Position numbers and translations under genes: made by a program. A stretch of DNA of 5,037 nt from an uncultured Phascolarctobacterium sp. GTDB lineage: Bacteria; Bacillota; Negativicutes; Acidaminococcales; Acidaminococcaceae. Of this stretch, positions 1 to 5,037 are shown piece after piece. Position 1 is the stretch's first letter. Each line of letters opens with the position of its first letter. The notes beneath the pieces are model-generated. The model did no database searches. It was not told the origin of the DNA and saw only the letters and a program-made list of their open reading frames with translations. The stretch spans positions 1-5,037 of the forward strand of contig USHB01000128.1 in assembly GCA_900554395.1 (NCBI GenBank). Reading direction: 5' to 3'.

Positions 1-81
1 TTCTAATATTATCATCGTTTAATATATTAGCAATATTCAATGTATCAATTAACTCCTATTTAAATAGTTTAAATAAATCAG

Positions 82-118
82 TGCCGATAAATATCTTAAT
101 TATTGGCATTTTTTATTT
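82..118 (+). terminator. Rho-independent terminator of an upstream gene outside the window
   Basis: TGCCGATAA (82-90) pairs with TTATTGGCA (100-108), giving a 9-bp stem with one G-U wobble and a 9-nt loop. It is followed by TTTTTTATTT (109-118). The T-tract lies on the + strand only, so this ends a + strand transcript coming from the left. That gene's coding end is not identifiable. The first two frames of the window stop at 4-6 and 20-22, and either could be its stop codon. Confidence 0.8.
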
Positions 119-145
119 GCCTTTATTTCTGCTTTCATTTAAAAT
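117..145 (+). promoter_or_regulatory. Sigma-A-type promoter of the [FeFe] hydrogenase gene
   Basis: The -35 candidate TTGCCT (117-122, 4 of 6 to TTGACA) is separated by 17 bp from the -10 candidate TAAAAT (140-145, 5 of 6 to TATAAT). A start near 152 would leave a leader of about 28 nt carrying the ribosome binding site. The -35 overlaps the T-tract of the preceding terminator, a compact arrangement. Assignment is by motif and spacing only. Confidence 0.6.
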
Positions 146-148
146 GAA
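134..148. promoter_or_regulatory. Perfect inverted repeat over the hydrogenase -10, candidate operator
   Basis: TTCATTT (134-140) and AAATGAA (142-148) are perfect reverse complements around one central base. The palindrome covers the -10 hexamer at 140-145, where a bound dimer would block RNA polymerase. It does not match the Rex or FNR/CRP consensus that I know. In AT-rich DNA, chance is a real alternative. Confidence 0.35.
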
Positions 149-167
149 GGTAGATTACTTTTTAGTT

Positions 168-173
168 GAGGTG
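168..173 (+). promoter_or_regulatory. Ribosome binding site that fixes the hydrogenase start
   Basis: GAGGTG (168-173) lies 6 nt before the ATG at 180-182. The frame stays open upstream, with a possible GTG at 81, but that codon lies at the foot of the terminator hairpin and ahead of the promoter. ATG 180 is therefore the supported start. Confidence 0.8.
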
Positions 174-179
174 CGGAAA

Positions 180-1667
180 ATGGAATTAACTGAAGTAACC
201 AAATTCAGGCGTGCGGTTTTAACAGGTATTGCAAAATTTACATGGAGTGATAATTTACCGGAACATGTTTATGATATTTTGTACAATACCGTTACCGAAG
301 ATACGCCGCGTGTTCGCTGCTGCGTGCATAAAGAACGTGCAGTATTAAAAAACAGAATTGATATGGCGCTTGGACTTGAAACAGGCATAAACATTGTTGA
401 AGCAAGTAAAAAGGCTTTGGCAGAACCGTTAGATAAAAATTTGCCTGTTATTGATGTTTTGCCGGAAGCCTGTGACCAGTGTCCGATTGATAAATTTCTT
501 GTAACTGATGCCTGCCGTCATTGTGTGGCTCATAAGTGCATTAATAAATGCCCGCGTAAAGCTATTTCTATTTATCAGAACAGGGCTTATATTGATAAAA
601 CAAAATGTGTTGAATGCGGTTTGTGTAAAAAAGCCTGTCCTTATGGCGCTATTATTGAAATAAGCCGTCCGTGTGAGCGTGCCTGCGTGCTTGGAGCTAT
701 AACAGCCGGTGCGGATAGAAAAGCCAAGATTGATTTTACAAAGTGCGTGCATTGCGGTGCATGCCGCAGCGCTTGTCCGTTCGGCGCGATAGATGAGCGC
801 AGTGCTATTGTGCAGATTATAAAAGAAATTAAGGCTGGTAAGCAGGTTTATGCGCTTTTGGCCCCTTCTTTTGTTGGCCAGCTTGGTTTAAAGGTTACGC
901 CTGCCCAGGTCGTGGCAGCACTTTTAAAAGCAGGGTTTACGGCTGTTAAAGAGGTTGCTGTTGGCGCAGATTTAACTGCGGCACATGAAGCAAAGGAACT
1001 TGCAGAAAAAGTTCCGGCTGAACAGAAATATTTAACCAGTTCCTGCTGCCCGTCTTTTGTTAATATGATAAAAAAACATGTTCCTGCCGCTACAGGAAAA
1101 ATTTCGCAGACGGTATCGCCAATGGTGGCTTGCGGACGCTATGTAAAGGAAACAAATCCGGAGGCTGTTACCGTATTTATCGGCCCGTGCATAGCCAAAA
1201 AAGCAGAGGCTTATGCTAATGAAGATGCGATTGATTACGCTATGACTTTTGAAGAAATGGCGTGCTTGTTGGAAGGCATCGGCATTGACGCAGCCAGCAT
1301 GGAAGTTGATGAATTTAGTTCGGAAGCATCGCTGTATGGTATTTCGTTCCCTGTAAGCTGCGGTGTAAAATCTGCGGTGGCAAATGTTTTGGGCGAGCAG
1401 GGCAAAAATTTAAAAACACATTATGCCAGTGGTTTAGAACGCTGCCTGACAGAGGTTAAACAGCTTGAGGACGGCAAACTGGACTGCGAATATTTTGAAG
1501 GCATGGCTTGTGACCGTGGGTGTATGGATGGCCCCGGCAGCATTGCAGATTATAATATTGTAAATATGCTGTTAAAGAAATATGCTGCTGCAAGCCCGCA
1601 GAAAAATGTAGATGAGGACAGCGAAGCGGCAAAAGTAATTGATAAAATAAATTTAGATGTAAAATAA
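180..1667 (+). CDS. Monomeric [FeFe] hydrogenase, group-B-like, 4Fe-4S ferredoxin-type N-terminus
   Basis: This 495-aa cytoplasmic protein probably interconverts protons and H2, taking electrons from ferredoxin in fermentation. The N-terminal part (about 45-200) is rich in cysteine: C98/C101, C112/C115/C120/C124, C143/C146/C149/C153, C165/C169 and C189/C192/C195/C199, indicating several [4Fe-4S] clusters. The C-terminal H-cluster domain (about 220-470) carries all three signatures: L1 TSSCCPSF (C289, C290), L2 GPCIAKK (C337, K340) and L3 EGMACDRGC (M442, C444, C448). All four expected ligands to the [4Fe-4S] part of the H-cluster are present, as is the proton-relay cysteine (C289). L2 has GPC where classical group A enzymes have MPC, and L3 ends DGPG rather than GGGQP, which points to group B. 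No signal peptide is seen. The start at 180 is chosen from its ribosome binding site and the terminator upstream. No maturase genes (hydE, hydF, hydG) are in view. Hydrogenase-family membership is very likely; catalytic direction and partner are inferred. Confidence 0.9.
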   Translation: MELTEVTKFRRAVLTGIAKFTWSDNLPEHVYDILYNTVTEDTPRVRCCVHKERAVLKNRIDMALGLETGINIVEASKKALAEPLDKNLPVIDVLPEACDQCPIDKFLVTDACRHCVAHKCINKCPRKAISIYQNRAYIDKTKCVECGLCKKACPYGAIIEISRPCERACVLGAITAGADRKAKIDFTKCVHCGACRSACPFGAIDERSAIVQIIKEIKAGKQVYALLAPSFVGQLGLKVTPAQVVAALLKAGFTAVKEVAVGADLTAAHEAKELAEKVPAEQKYLTSSCCPSFVNMIKKHVPAATGKISQTVSPMVACGRYVKETNPEAVTVFIGPCIAKKAEAYANEDAIDYAMTFEEMACLLEGIGIDAASMEVDEFSSEASLYGISFPVSCGVKSAVANVLGEQGKNLKTHYASGLERCLTEVKQLEDGKLDCEYFEGMACDRGCMDGPGSIADYNIVNMLLKKYAAASPQKNVDEDSEAAKVIDKINLDVK

Positions 1668-1691
1668 CACAATTTAAACATATTTTCCGTT

Positions 1692-1697
1692 TATAAT
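1692..1697 (+). promoter_or_regulatory. Possible -10 element for the SIMPL-domain gene
   Basis: A perfect TATAAT lies 27 bp before the ATG at 1724, in the 56-bp gap after the hydrogenase. No good -35 is found at 16-18 bp spacing, so this may be a weak or activated promoter. Alternatively, the gene may be read through from the hydrogenase, since no terminator separates the two. Confidence 0.35.
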
Positions 1698-1723
1698 TAA
1701 ATACAAATAACGGAGGTGTTAGT

Positions 1724-2443
1724 ATGAAAAAATTTACATCAATGCTGGCAGCTGCGCTTTTGGTATTCAGCTTTGCCGGCGCAAATCCGGCCGGTGCGGC
1801 AGAACCAAACACTATTGCGGTAAGCGGTATGGCAGAGCAGGAAGTAGCGCCTGATATGGCGTATGTCGATATCGGCATTACCGTGCGTGCAGATGACGCA
1901 GAAACGGCAAGGGCAGAAGAGGCGAAAATTGCTCAGCAAATCCGCAGGTCTTTATTAGGTTTGGCAATAACGGATAATGATTTGCAGAATACCGGTTACT
2001 ATTTAAACCAGGACTATAAAATAGACCGCAGTGGTGAACGTACTATTGATAAATATGTACTTAATTCTTCCATAAAAGTTACTGTTAAAGATTTGGATAA
2101 ACTTTCTCAGGTTATTGACAACACCGTTAAAGCAGGTGCAACTAATATCAGTAACGTAACTTTTGCGTTAAGCAGCAAAAATATCGTACAGCGCCAGCTT
2201 TTGGCTGCGGCAGTAGAAAATGCACGCGAAAAAGCTGCAGTGGTTGCCAACGCAGGCAGCCGTACGCTTGGCAATATGCTCAGCGCAGATATTAACAATT
2301 TTGACGGCGGAACAATTATTGCTTACGGCGCCAATAAGCTGAGAAGCAGTGCGGCTATGGCTGATGCCGGAGAAGCTACGGAACTTGTTCCCGGAAAAAT
2401 TAAACTGAATGCGCGTGTACAGGTTGTATTTGCGTTAAACTAA
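1724..2443 (+). CDS. Secreted SIMPL domain-containing protein (DUF541)
   Basis: This 239-aa protein begins with a clear Sec signal peptide: K2-K3, a hydrophobic core at about 7-20, and an AxA-type cleavage site, probably after A25 (PAGA|AEP). There is no lipobox cysteine. The mature part (about 29-237) has the layout of the SIMPL/DUF541 family: an opening strand IAVSGMAEQEVAPDMA, a helix with repeated Ala/Glu (about 57-75), a middle GYYLNQDY segment (91-98), a helix VENAREKAAVVANAG (164-178), and a final strand KIKLNARVQVVFALN. Members such as E. coli YggE are periplasmic or extracytoplasmic; their biochemical role is poorly defined, with links to oxidative stress reported for some. GGAGG at 1712-1716, 7 nt before the ATG, supports the start. 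It lies 56 bp after the hydrogenase and may share its transcript. A functional link between the two is not shown. Confidence 0.88.
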   Translation: MKKFTSMLAAALLVFSFAGANPAGAAEPNTIAVSGMAEQEVAPDMAYVDIGITVRADDAETARAEEAKIAQQIRRSLLGLAITDNDLQNTGYYLNQDYKIDRSGERTIDKYVLNSSIKVTVKDLDKLSQVIDNTVKAGATNISNVTFALSSKNIVQRQLLAAAVENAREKAAVVANAGSRTLGNMLSADINNFDGGTIIAYGANKLRSSAAMADAGEATELVPGKIKLNARVQVVFALN

Positions 2444-2450
2444 ATTAATA

Positions 2451-2499
2451 AAAAACAGCATTTTCAAACGGATGTGTTCCGGAGAAAATGCTGTTTTTT
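2451..2499 (+). terminator. Strong rho-independent terminator after the SIMPL gene
   Basis: A 15-bp perfect stem, AAAAACAGCATTTTC (2451-2465) with GAAAATGCTGTTTTT (2484-2498), ends in a T6 run. The 18-nt apical region holds a second 4-bp stem, CGGA (2469-2472) with TCCG (2478-2481), so the hairpin is two-tiered. It begins 7 bp after the stop codon. The A-run on the left arm means it could also act on the minus strand, but no minus-strand gene points into it. Confidence 0.92.
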
Positions 2500-2526
2500 G
2501 TTTGCGTATGAACAATACAATATACT
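2498..2526 (+). promoter_or_regulatory. Candidate dinB promoter
   Basis: TTGTTT (2498-2503) and TATACT (2521-2526, 5 of 6 to TATAAT) are 17 bp apart. The -35 is weak (3 of 6) and overlaps the end of the preceding terminator. A start near 2533 would place the LexA box just downstream of it, a position where LexA can repress. AT-rich alternatives exist at 2551-2567 but lack a -35. Confidence 0.45.
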
Positions 2527-2537
2527 ATGGCAAAAAG

Positions 2538-2551
2538 CGAACATATGTGTT
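2538..2551. promoter_or_regulatory. LexA (SOS) box upstream of dinB
   Basis: CGAACATATGTGTT matches the Bacillus-type LexA/DinR consensus CGAACATATGTTCG at its first 11 positions; the right half-site is imperfect (GTGTT for GTTCG). It sits 33 bp before the dinB start and next to the candidate promoter. Y-family polymerase genes are classic LexA targets, so context supports the call. SOS induction of dinB is inferred. Confidence 0.72.
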
Positions 2552-2584
2552 ATTATATTTATATAAATTGCTGGAGGTTGAAAA

Positions 2585-3721
2585 ATGCTGCGCTGGATTA
2601 TGCACGCCGATATGGATGCGTTTTTTGCATCGGTTGAACAACTTGATAATCCGGATTTATCGGGAAAACCTGTAATTGTCGGCGGTTTGAGCGGGCGTGG
2701 CGTTGTTTCTACCTGCTCTTATGAAGCGCGCAAATTTGGTGTACATTCGGCCATGCCAATGCACATGGCAAAGCGCCTGTGCCCGCATGGGGTGTTTCTT
2801 CAGGGGCGGATGCGGCGCTATAAAGAAATTTCAGATAAAATAATGGAAATTTTCCATAGTTTTTCGCCGCTGGTGGAGCAGCTTTCGGTAGATGAAGCGT
2901 TTTTGGACGGTAGCGGTATGGAAGGACTGTATCCGGATGTTGTAACTATGGCTAAAGCAATAAAGGCCAAAGTTTTTACAGATACAGGGCTGTGTGTTTC
3001 TGTCGGCATAGCGCCAAATAAATTTCTGGCAAAACTCGCTTCCGATTTAGATAAGCCCGATGGGCTGGTTTTGATAAAACATGAAACAGCAGCAAATTTT
3101 ATTGCTCCCATGCCGGTACGCAAAATTTTTGGCATTGGCAAAGCGGCAGAAGCTGAACTTTTAAAATATGGCATTGATACTATTGGCAAAATTGCCGCAG
3201 CAGATATAAAAATTTTACATAAAGTTTTTGGAGTTAACGCGCAAACTGTACACGATTTGGCATGCGGCATTGATAACAGGCCGGTGGTAAACGAAACGGA
3301 AGCTAAATCAATAGGCAAAGAACACACTTATGATAAAGATTTGTACAGTGATGATGATTTACGCAAAGCTGTACGCGATTTATGCGGCGAAACAGGATGG
3401 CGGCTGCGCAGGCGCGGATTAGTAGGGTATACGGTTACTTTAAAAGTAAAATTCAGTTCATTTAAAACGATAACTCGCAGCATAACTTCAGAAATGCCTG
3501 TTGTTTATGACGAAGAAATTTATTTACTGGCGTTAAAGCTGCTTGCACAGGTAAAACTCAGTGAGGGAGTACGGCTTTTAGGTGTAAGTATTTCGCATTT
3601 GGAAAGTGAAGGCGCAGCACCGGTACTTAATTTTAACGATAACGAAAAACTGAAAAAACGTAATGCTGCCGTAGATTTTTTAAAGAATAAATTTGGTGAA
3701 GGAATTATCAGACGCGGCTGA
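2585..3721 (+). CDS. dinB: DNA polymerase IV (Y-family translesion polymerase DinB)
   Basis: This 378-aa Y-family polymerase copies past DNA lesions with low fidelity and no proofreading. The palm motif HADMDAFFASVEQ (7-19) carries metal-binding D9 and the steric-gate aromatic F14. SVDEAFLD (101-108) supplies D103 and E104. YEARKFGVHSAMP (46-58) and SVGIAPNKFLAKLASDLDKP (139-158) are typical finger and palm signatures. A helix-hairpin-helix thumb segment (KIFGIGKAAEAELLKYGI) lies at 180-197, and the little-finger domain covers about 240-345. All catalytic residues are intact and the length is normal to slightly short. Near the C-terminus, where many relatives carry a QLxLF-type sliding-clamp motif, this one has PVLNF (346-350), a degenerate version. 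GGAGG at 2573-2577, 7 nt before the ATG, supports the start. It has its own transcription unit with a LexA box and faces rpsT tail to tail. Confidence 0.96.
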   Translation: MLRWIMHADMDAFFASVEQLDNPDLSGKPVIVGGLSGRGVVSTCSYEARKFGVHSAMPMHMAKRLCPHGVFLQGRMRRYKEISDKIMEIFHSFSPLVEQLSVDEAFLDGSGMEGLYPDVVTMAKAIKAKVFTDTGLCVSVGIAPNKFLAKLASDLDKPDGLVLIKHETAANFIAPMPVRKIFGIGKAAEAELLKYGIDTIGKIAAADIKILHKVFGVNAQTVHDLACGIDNRPVVNETEAKSIGKEHTYDKDLYSDDDLRKAVRDLCGETGWRLRRRGLVGYTVTLKVKFSSFKTITRSITSEMPVVYDEEIYLLALKLLAQVKLSEGVRLLGVSISHLESEGAAPVLNFNDNEKLKKRNAAVDFLKNKFGEGIIRRG

Positions 3722-3726
3722 AAAGC

Positions 3727-3761
3727 AAAAAAATAAAGCCTGCAAATTTTTGCAGGCTTTA
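3727..3761 (-). terminator. Rho-independent terminator of rpsT, possibly shared with dinB
   Basis: TAAAGCCTGCAA (3734-3745) pairs perfectly with TTGCAGGCTTTA (3750-3761) around a 4-nt loop. On the minus strand the stem is followed by seven U residues (A-run at 3727-3733), an excellent terminator for rpsT. On the + strand the tract is only TTTAATAT, so dinB termination here would be weaker. The hairpin fills the 51-bp gap between the two convergent stop codons. Confidence 0.9.
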
Positions 3762-3772
3762 ATATCTGGAAA

Positions 3773-4036
3773 TTATTCCATAGCATTGACTTTTTTAGCA
3801 AGTCTGGATTTTCTGCGGTTGGCAGCGTTTTTGTGGATAATACCTTTACGAGCTGCTTTATCAATTAAACCGGATGCAGTTACATAGGTAGCTTTTGCAT
3901 CTTCTTGAGTGCCGGTTTCAGTTAAAGCAACTACTTTACGGGCAATGTTACGGATTGCAGCTTTAACAGGTGCATTTTTTGCACGGCGTTCTGCATCAGT
4001 TTTTACGCTACGAACGGAAGATTTAATGTTCGGCAA
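3773..4036 (-). CDS. rpsT: 30S ribosomal protein S20 (bS20), UUG start
   Basis: This 87-aa, very basic protein binds 16S rRNA early in small-subunit assembly. The family pattern is clear: an N-terminal PNIKSSVRSVKTDAERRAKN segment (2-21) and a C-terminal SGLIDKAARKGIIHKNAA block (55-72) followed by NRRKSRLAKKVN (73-84). Length is normal for bS20. The start is taken as TTG at 4036, giving MPNIKS as in other S20 proteins. A GTG nine bases upstream (4045) would add three residues, but it overlaps the AGGAGG ribosome binding site and cannot be the normal start. It is monocistronic, transcribed divergently from lepA and ended by the hairpin at 3734-3761. Confidence 0.96.
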   Translation of the reverse strand: MPNIKSSVRSVKTDAERRAKNAPVKAAIRNIARKVVALTETGTQEDAKATYVTASGLIDKAARKGIIHKNAANRRKSRLAKKVNAME

Positions 4037-4044
4037 CGAATTCA

Positions 4045-4050
4045 CCTCCT
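4045..4050 (-). promoter_or_regulatory. Ribosome binding site that decides the rpsT UUG start
   Basis: On the minus strand AGGAGG (4050 to 4045) lies 8 nt before the TTG at 4036. The competing GTG at 4045 begins inside this site. A full-strength site may compensate for the weaker UUG codon. Confidence 0.85.
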
Positions 4051-4074
4051 ACCATCAATTACCTTTACCAAGTA

Positions 4075-4103
4075 ATTTTACCACAAACTAAAAACATGCG
4101 CAA
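4075..4103 (-). promoter_or_regulatory. rpsT promoter with extended -10
   Basis: Read on the minus strand, TTGCGC (4103-4098) is followed by a 17-bp spacer and TAAAAT (4080-4075). A TG dinucleotide one base before the hexamer makes it an extended -10. Transcription would start near 4068, giving a leader of about 32 nt. Confidence 0.65.
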
Positions 4104-4122
4104 GGGCTTTTTAATATAAATC

Positions 4123-4176
4123 TTGCAGGCAAAGTAAATTTTGCGGGCATGGCACAAGTTGCGGCACTTGCAGGCA
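4123..4176. repeat. 9-bp-phased TTGCRGGCA repeat cluster between divergent promoters
   Basis: TTGCAGGCA (4123-4131), TTGCGGGCA (4141-4149), TTGCGGCA (4159-4166, one G short) and TTGCAGGCA (4168-4176) start 18, 18 and 9 bp apart. The outer two extend to a 10-bp exact repeat, CTTGCAGGCA. An inverted repeat CAAGT-N6-ACTTG (4155-4170) is embedded. The last copy overlaps the lepA -35. The cluster may be a protein-binding array; no specific regulator is recognised. The spacing fits codons, but the + frame through the repeats has a TAA stop. Confidence 0.45.
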
Positions 4177-4197
4177 CAGGGAATAAAATGATATAAT
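4168..4197 (+). promoter_or_regulatory. lepA promoter with extended, consensus -10
   Basis: A perfect TATAAT (4192-4197) is preceded by TGA (4189-4191), giving a full extended -10. A weak -35, TTGCAG (4168-4173), lies 18 bp upstream. Transcription would start near 4204, with a leader of about 29 nt. AAGGAG (4221-4226) lies 6 nt before the ATG. Confidence 0.72.
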
Positions 4198-4232
4198 AAT
4201 TAGTCAGATAAGTTTTTTGTAAGGAGAAAGCA

Positions 4233-5037
4233 ATGGACCAAAAACATATACGCAATTTTTCTATTATTGCACATATTGACCACGGTAAATCCACCCTGGC
4301 AGACCGCCTGATTGAATATACCGGCACGCTTACCAAACGTGAAATGGAAGAACAGATTTTAGACTCCATGGATTTGGAACGCGAGCGCGGCATTACCATT
4401 AAGGCGCAGGCTGTGCGCAGCATTTATACAGCGCGAGACGGGCAGGAATATATGCTGAATTTTATAGATACTCCGGGCCATGTCGATTTTACATACGAAG
4501 TATCGCGCGCGCTTGCGGCGTGTGAAGGCGCATTGCTTGTTATTGATGCTACGCAGGGCATTGAGGCGCAGACCCTTGCCAACGTATATCTCGCGCTGGA
4601 TAACGATTTGGAAATTATTCCGGTTATTAATAAAATAGATTTGCCGAGCGCCGACCCGGAACGCGTTAAGCATGAAATTGAGGATGTTATAGGCATTGAT
4701 GCTTCGGAAGCGGTTTTAACAAGCGCTAAAACCGGCATTGGCATAGAAGACATTTTAGAAGCCATTGTTGCTAAAATTCCGGCTCCGGCTGGAGATTCGG
4801 CAACGCAGCTGAAAGCCTTGGTGTTTGATTCTAAATTTGACGCCTATAAAGGCGTTGTGCTGTATTTCCGTGTAATAGACGGCTGCGTGAAAAAAGGCAT
4901 GAAAATACGCATGATGGCAACTGGGGCAGAGTTTGATGTAACCGAAATAGGCGTGTTTAAACCTAATCCGGTTGTTGTTGATGAACTTGATGCAGGGCAG
5001 GTAGGTTTTTTGGCAGCCGCCATTAAAAACGTAAAAG
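4233..5037 (+). CDS. lepA: Elongation factor 4 (LepA), 3' end beyond the window
   Basis: The first 268 codons of LepA/EF-4 are present, a ribosome-associated GTPase related to EF-G and implicated in back-translocation or ribosome biogenesis and fidelity. The complete protein is normally about 600 aa, so less than half is visible. All GTPase motifs are intact: G1 AHIDHGKS (13-20), G2 RGITIKA (52-58, T54), G3 DTPGH (79-83), G4 NKID (133-136) and G5 SAK (164-166). MDLERERG (46-53) is the characteristic switch I segment. Domain II begins near residue 190 with [35 protein letters not shown] separates LepA from EF-G and IF-2. The ATG is supported by AAGGAG 6 nt upstream. No frameshift is seen up to the right edge. 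Confidence 0.97.
   Translation, partial: MDQKHIRNFSIIAHIDHGKSTLADRLIEYTGTLTKREMEEQILDSMDLERERGITIKAQAVRSIYTARDGQEYMLNFIDTPGHVDFTYEVSRALAACEGALLVIDATQGIEAQTLANVYLALDNDLEIIPVINKIDLPSADPERVKHEIEDVIGIDASEAVLTSAKTGIGIEDILEAIVAKIPAPAGDSATQLKALVFDSKFDAYKGVVLYFRVIDGCVKKGMKIRMMATGAEFDVTEIGVFKPNPVVVDELDAGQVGFLAAAIKNVK

Noticed and set aside
1..57. Possible minus-strand gene start (TTG AAT ATT GCT ...) behind AGGAG at 53-57
   Set aside because: The spacing to the TTG is about 12 nt, only about a dozen codons are visible, and no clear promoter is seen. Not enough to call a gene.
3..179. Open reading frame upstream of and in frame with the hydrogenase, encoding a hydrophobic stretch that resembles a membrane anchor
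   Set aside because: It runs through the terminator hairpin at 82-118 and the promoter at 117-145, its only usable start (GTG 81) lacks a ribosome binding site, and the ATG at 180 has one. The openness is probably chance in AT-rich DNA.
429..752. Minus-strand reading frame of 107 codons inside the hydrogenase
   Set aside because: It lies wholly opposite the conserved Cys-rich coding region, has no ribosome binding site or recognisable domain, and is a shadow frame.
1456..1878. Minus-strand reading frame across the hydrogenase-SIMPL junction
   Set aside because: It overlaps two well-supported genes and shows only mirror-image composition.
2472..2675. Short + strand frame overlapping the dinB start
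   Set aside because: It begins inside the terminator loop, crosses the LexA box and overlaps dinB in another frame; there is no ribosome binding site.
4104..4176. The phased repeats as a CRISPR array or replication iterons
   Set aside because: Units are only 9 bp with 0-9 bp gaps, and there is no rep gene, DnaA-box cluster or cas gene nearby.
4088..4765. Minus-strand frames opposite lepA
   Set aside because: They are antisense to an intact, highly conserved GTPase domain and have no supported starts.

Overview
This 5 kb window reads as an ordinary chromosomal segment of an anaerobic, fermentative bacterium. The best guess is the Bacillota, possibly the diderm Negativicutes. This rests on a cysteine-rich [FeFe]-hydrogenase-type protein, strong GGAGG-type ribosome binding sites, a Bacillus-type LexA box and Bacillota-like S20 and LepA sequences. 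A secreted SIMPL-domain protein would fit a diderm cell but does not prove one. Base composition is moderately AT-rich by eye. I see no mobile element, CRISPR array, tRNA or rRNA.

Layout. Positions 1-80 are AT-rich and hold no gene I can support. At 82-118 a rho-independent terminator closes an upstream + strand unit outside the window. Its T-tract runs into a sigma-A-type promoter (117-145) for the [FeFe] hydrogenase (180-1667). Next, 56 bp further on, is a secreted SIMPL/DUF541 protein (1724-2443), which may be co-transcribed or use its own -10 at 1692. A strong hairpin terminator (2451-2499) ends that unit. A separate unit then encodes DNA polymerase IV, dinB (2585-3721), behind a candidate promoter and a near-consensus LexA box (2538-2551), so SOS control is likely. 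dinB converges on rpsT (3773-4036, minus strand). Their shared hairpin at 3734-3761 has its good U-tract on the rpsT side. rpsT starts at a UUG codon. From a divergent intergenic region with two recognisable extended -10 promoters and a 9-bp-phased TTGCRGGCA repeat cluster, lepA (elongation factor 4) begins at 4233 and runs off the right edge.

The genes do not form one pathway. They are a fermentative or hydrogen-metabolism gene with an envelope gene, an SOS translesion polymerase, and two translation genes. The items most worth a second look are the group-B-like hydrogenase with its enlarged Cys-rich N-terminus, the palindrome over its -10, the LexA box at dinB, the UUG start of rpsT, and the phased repeats between the rpsT and lepA promoters. 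I found no convincing new multi-gene system.
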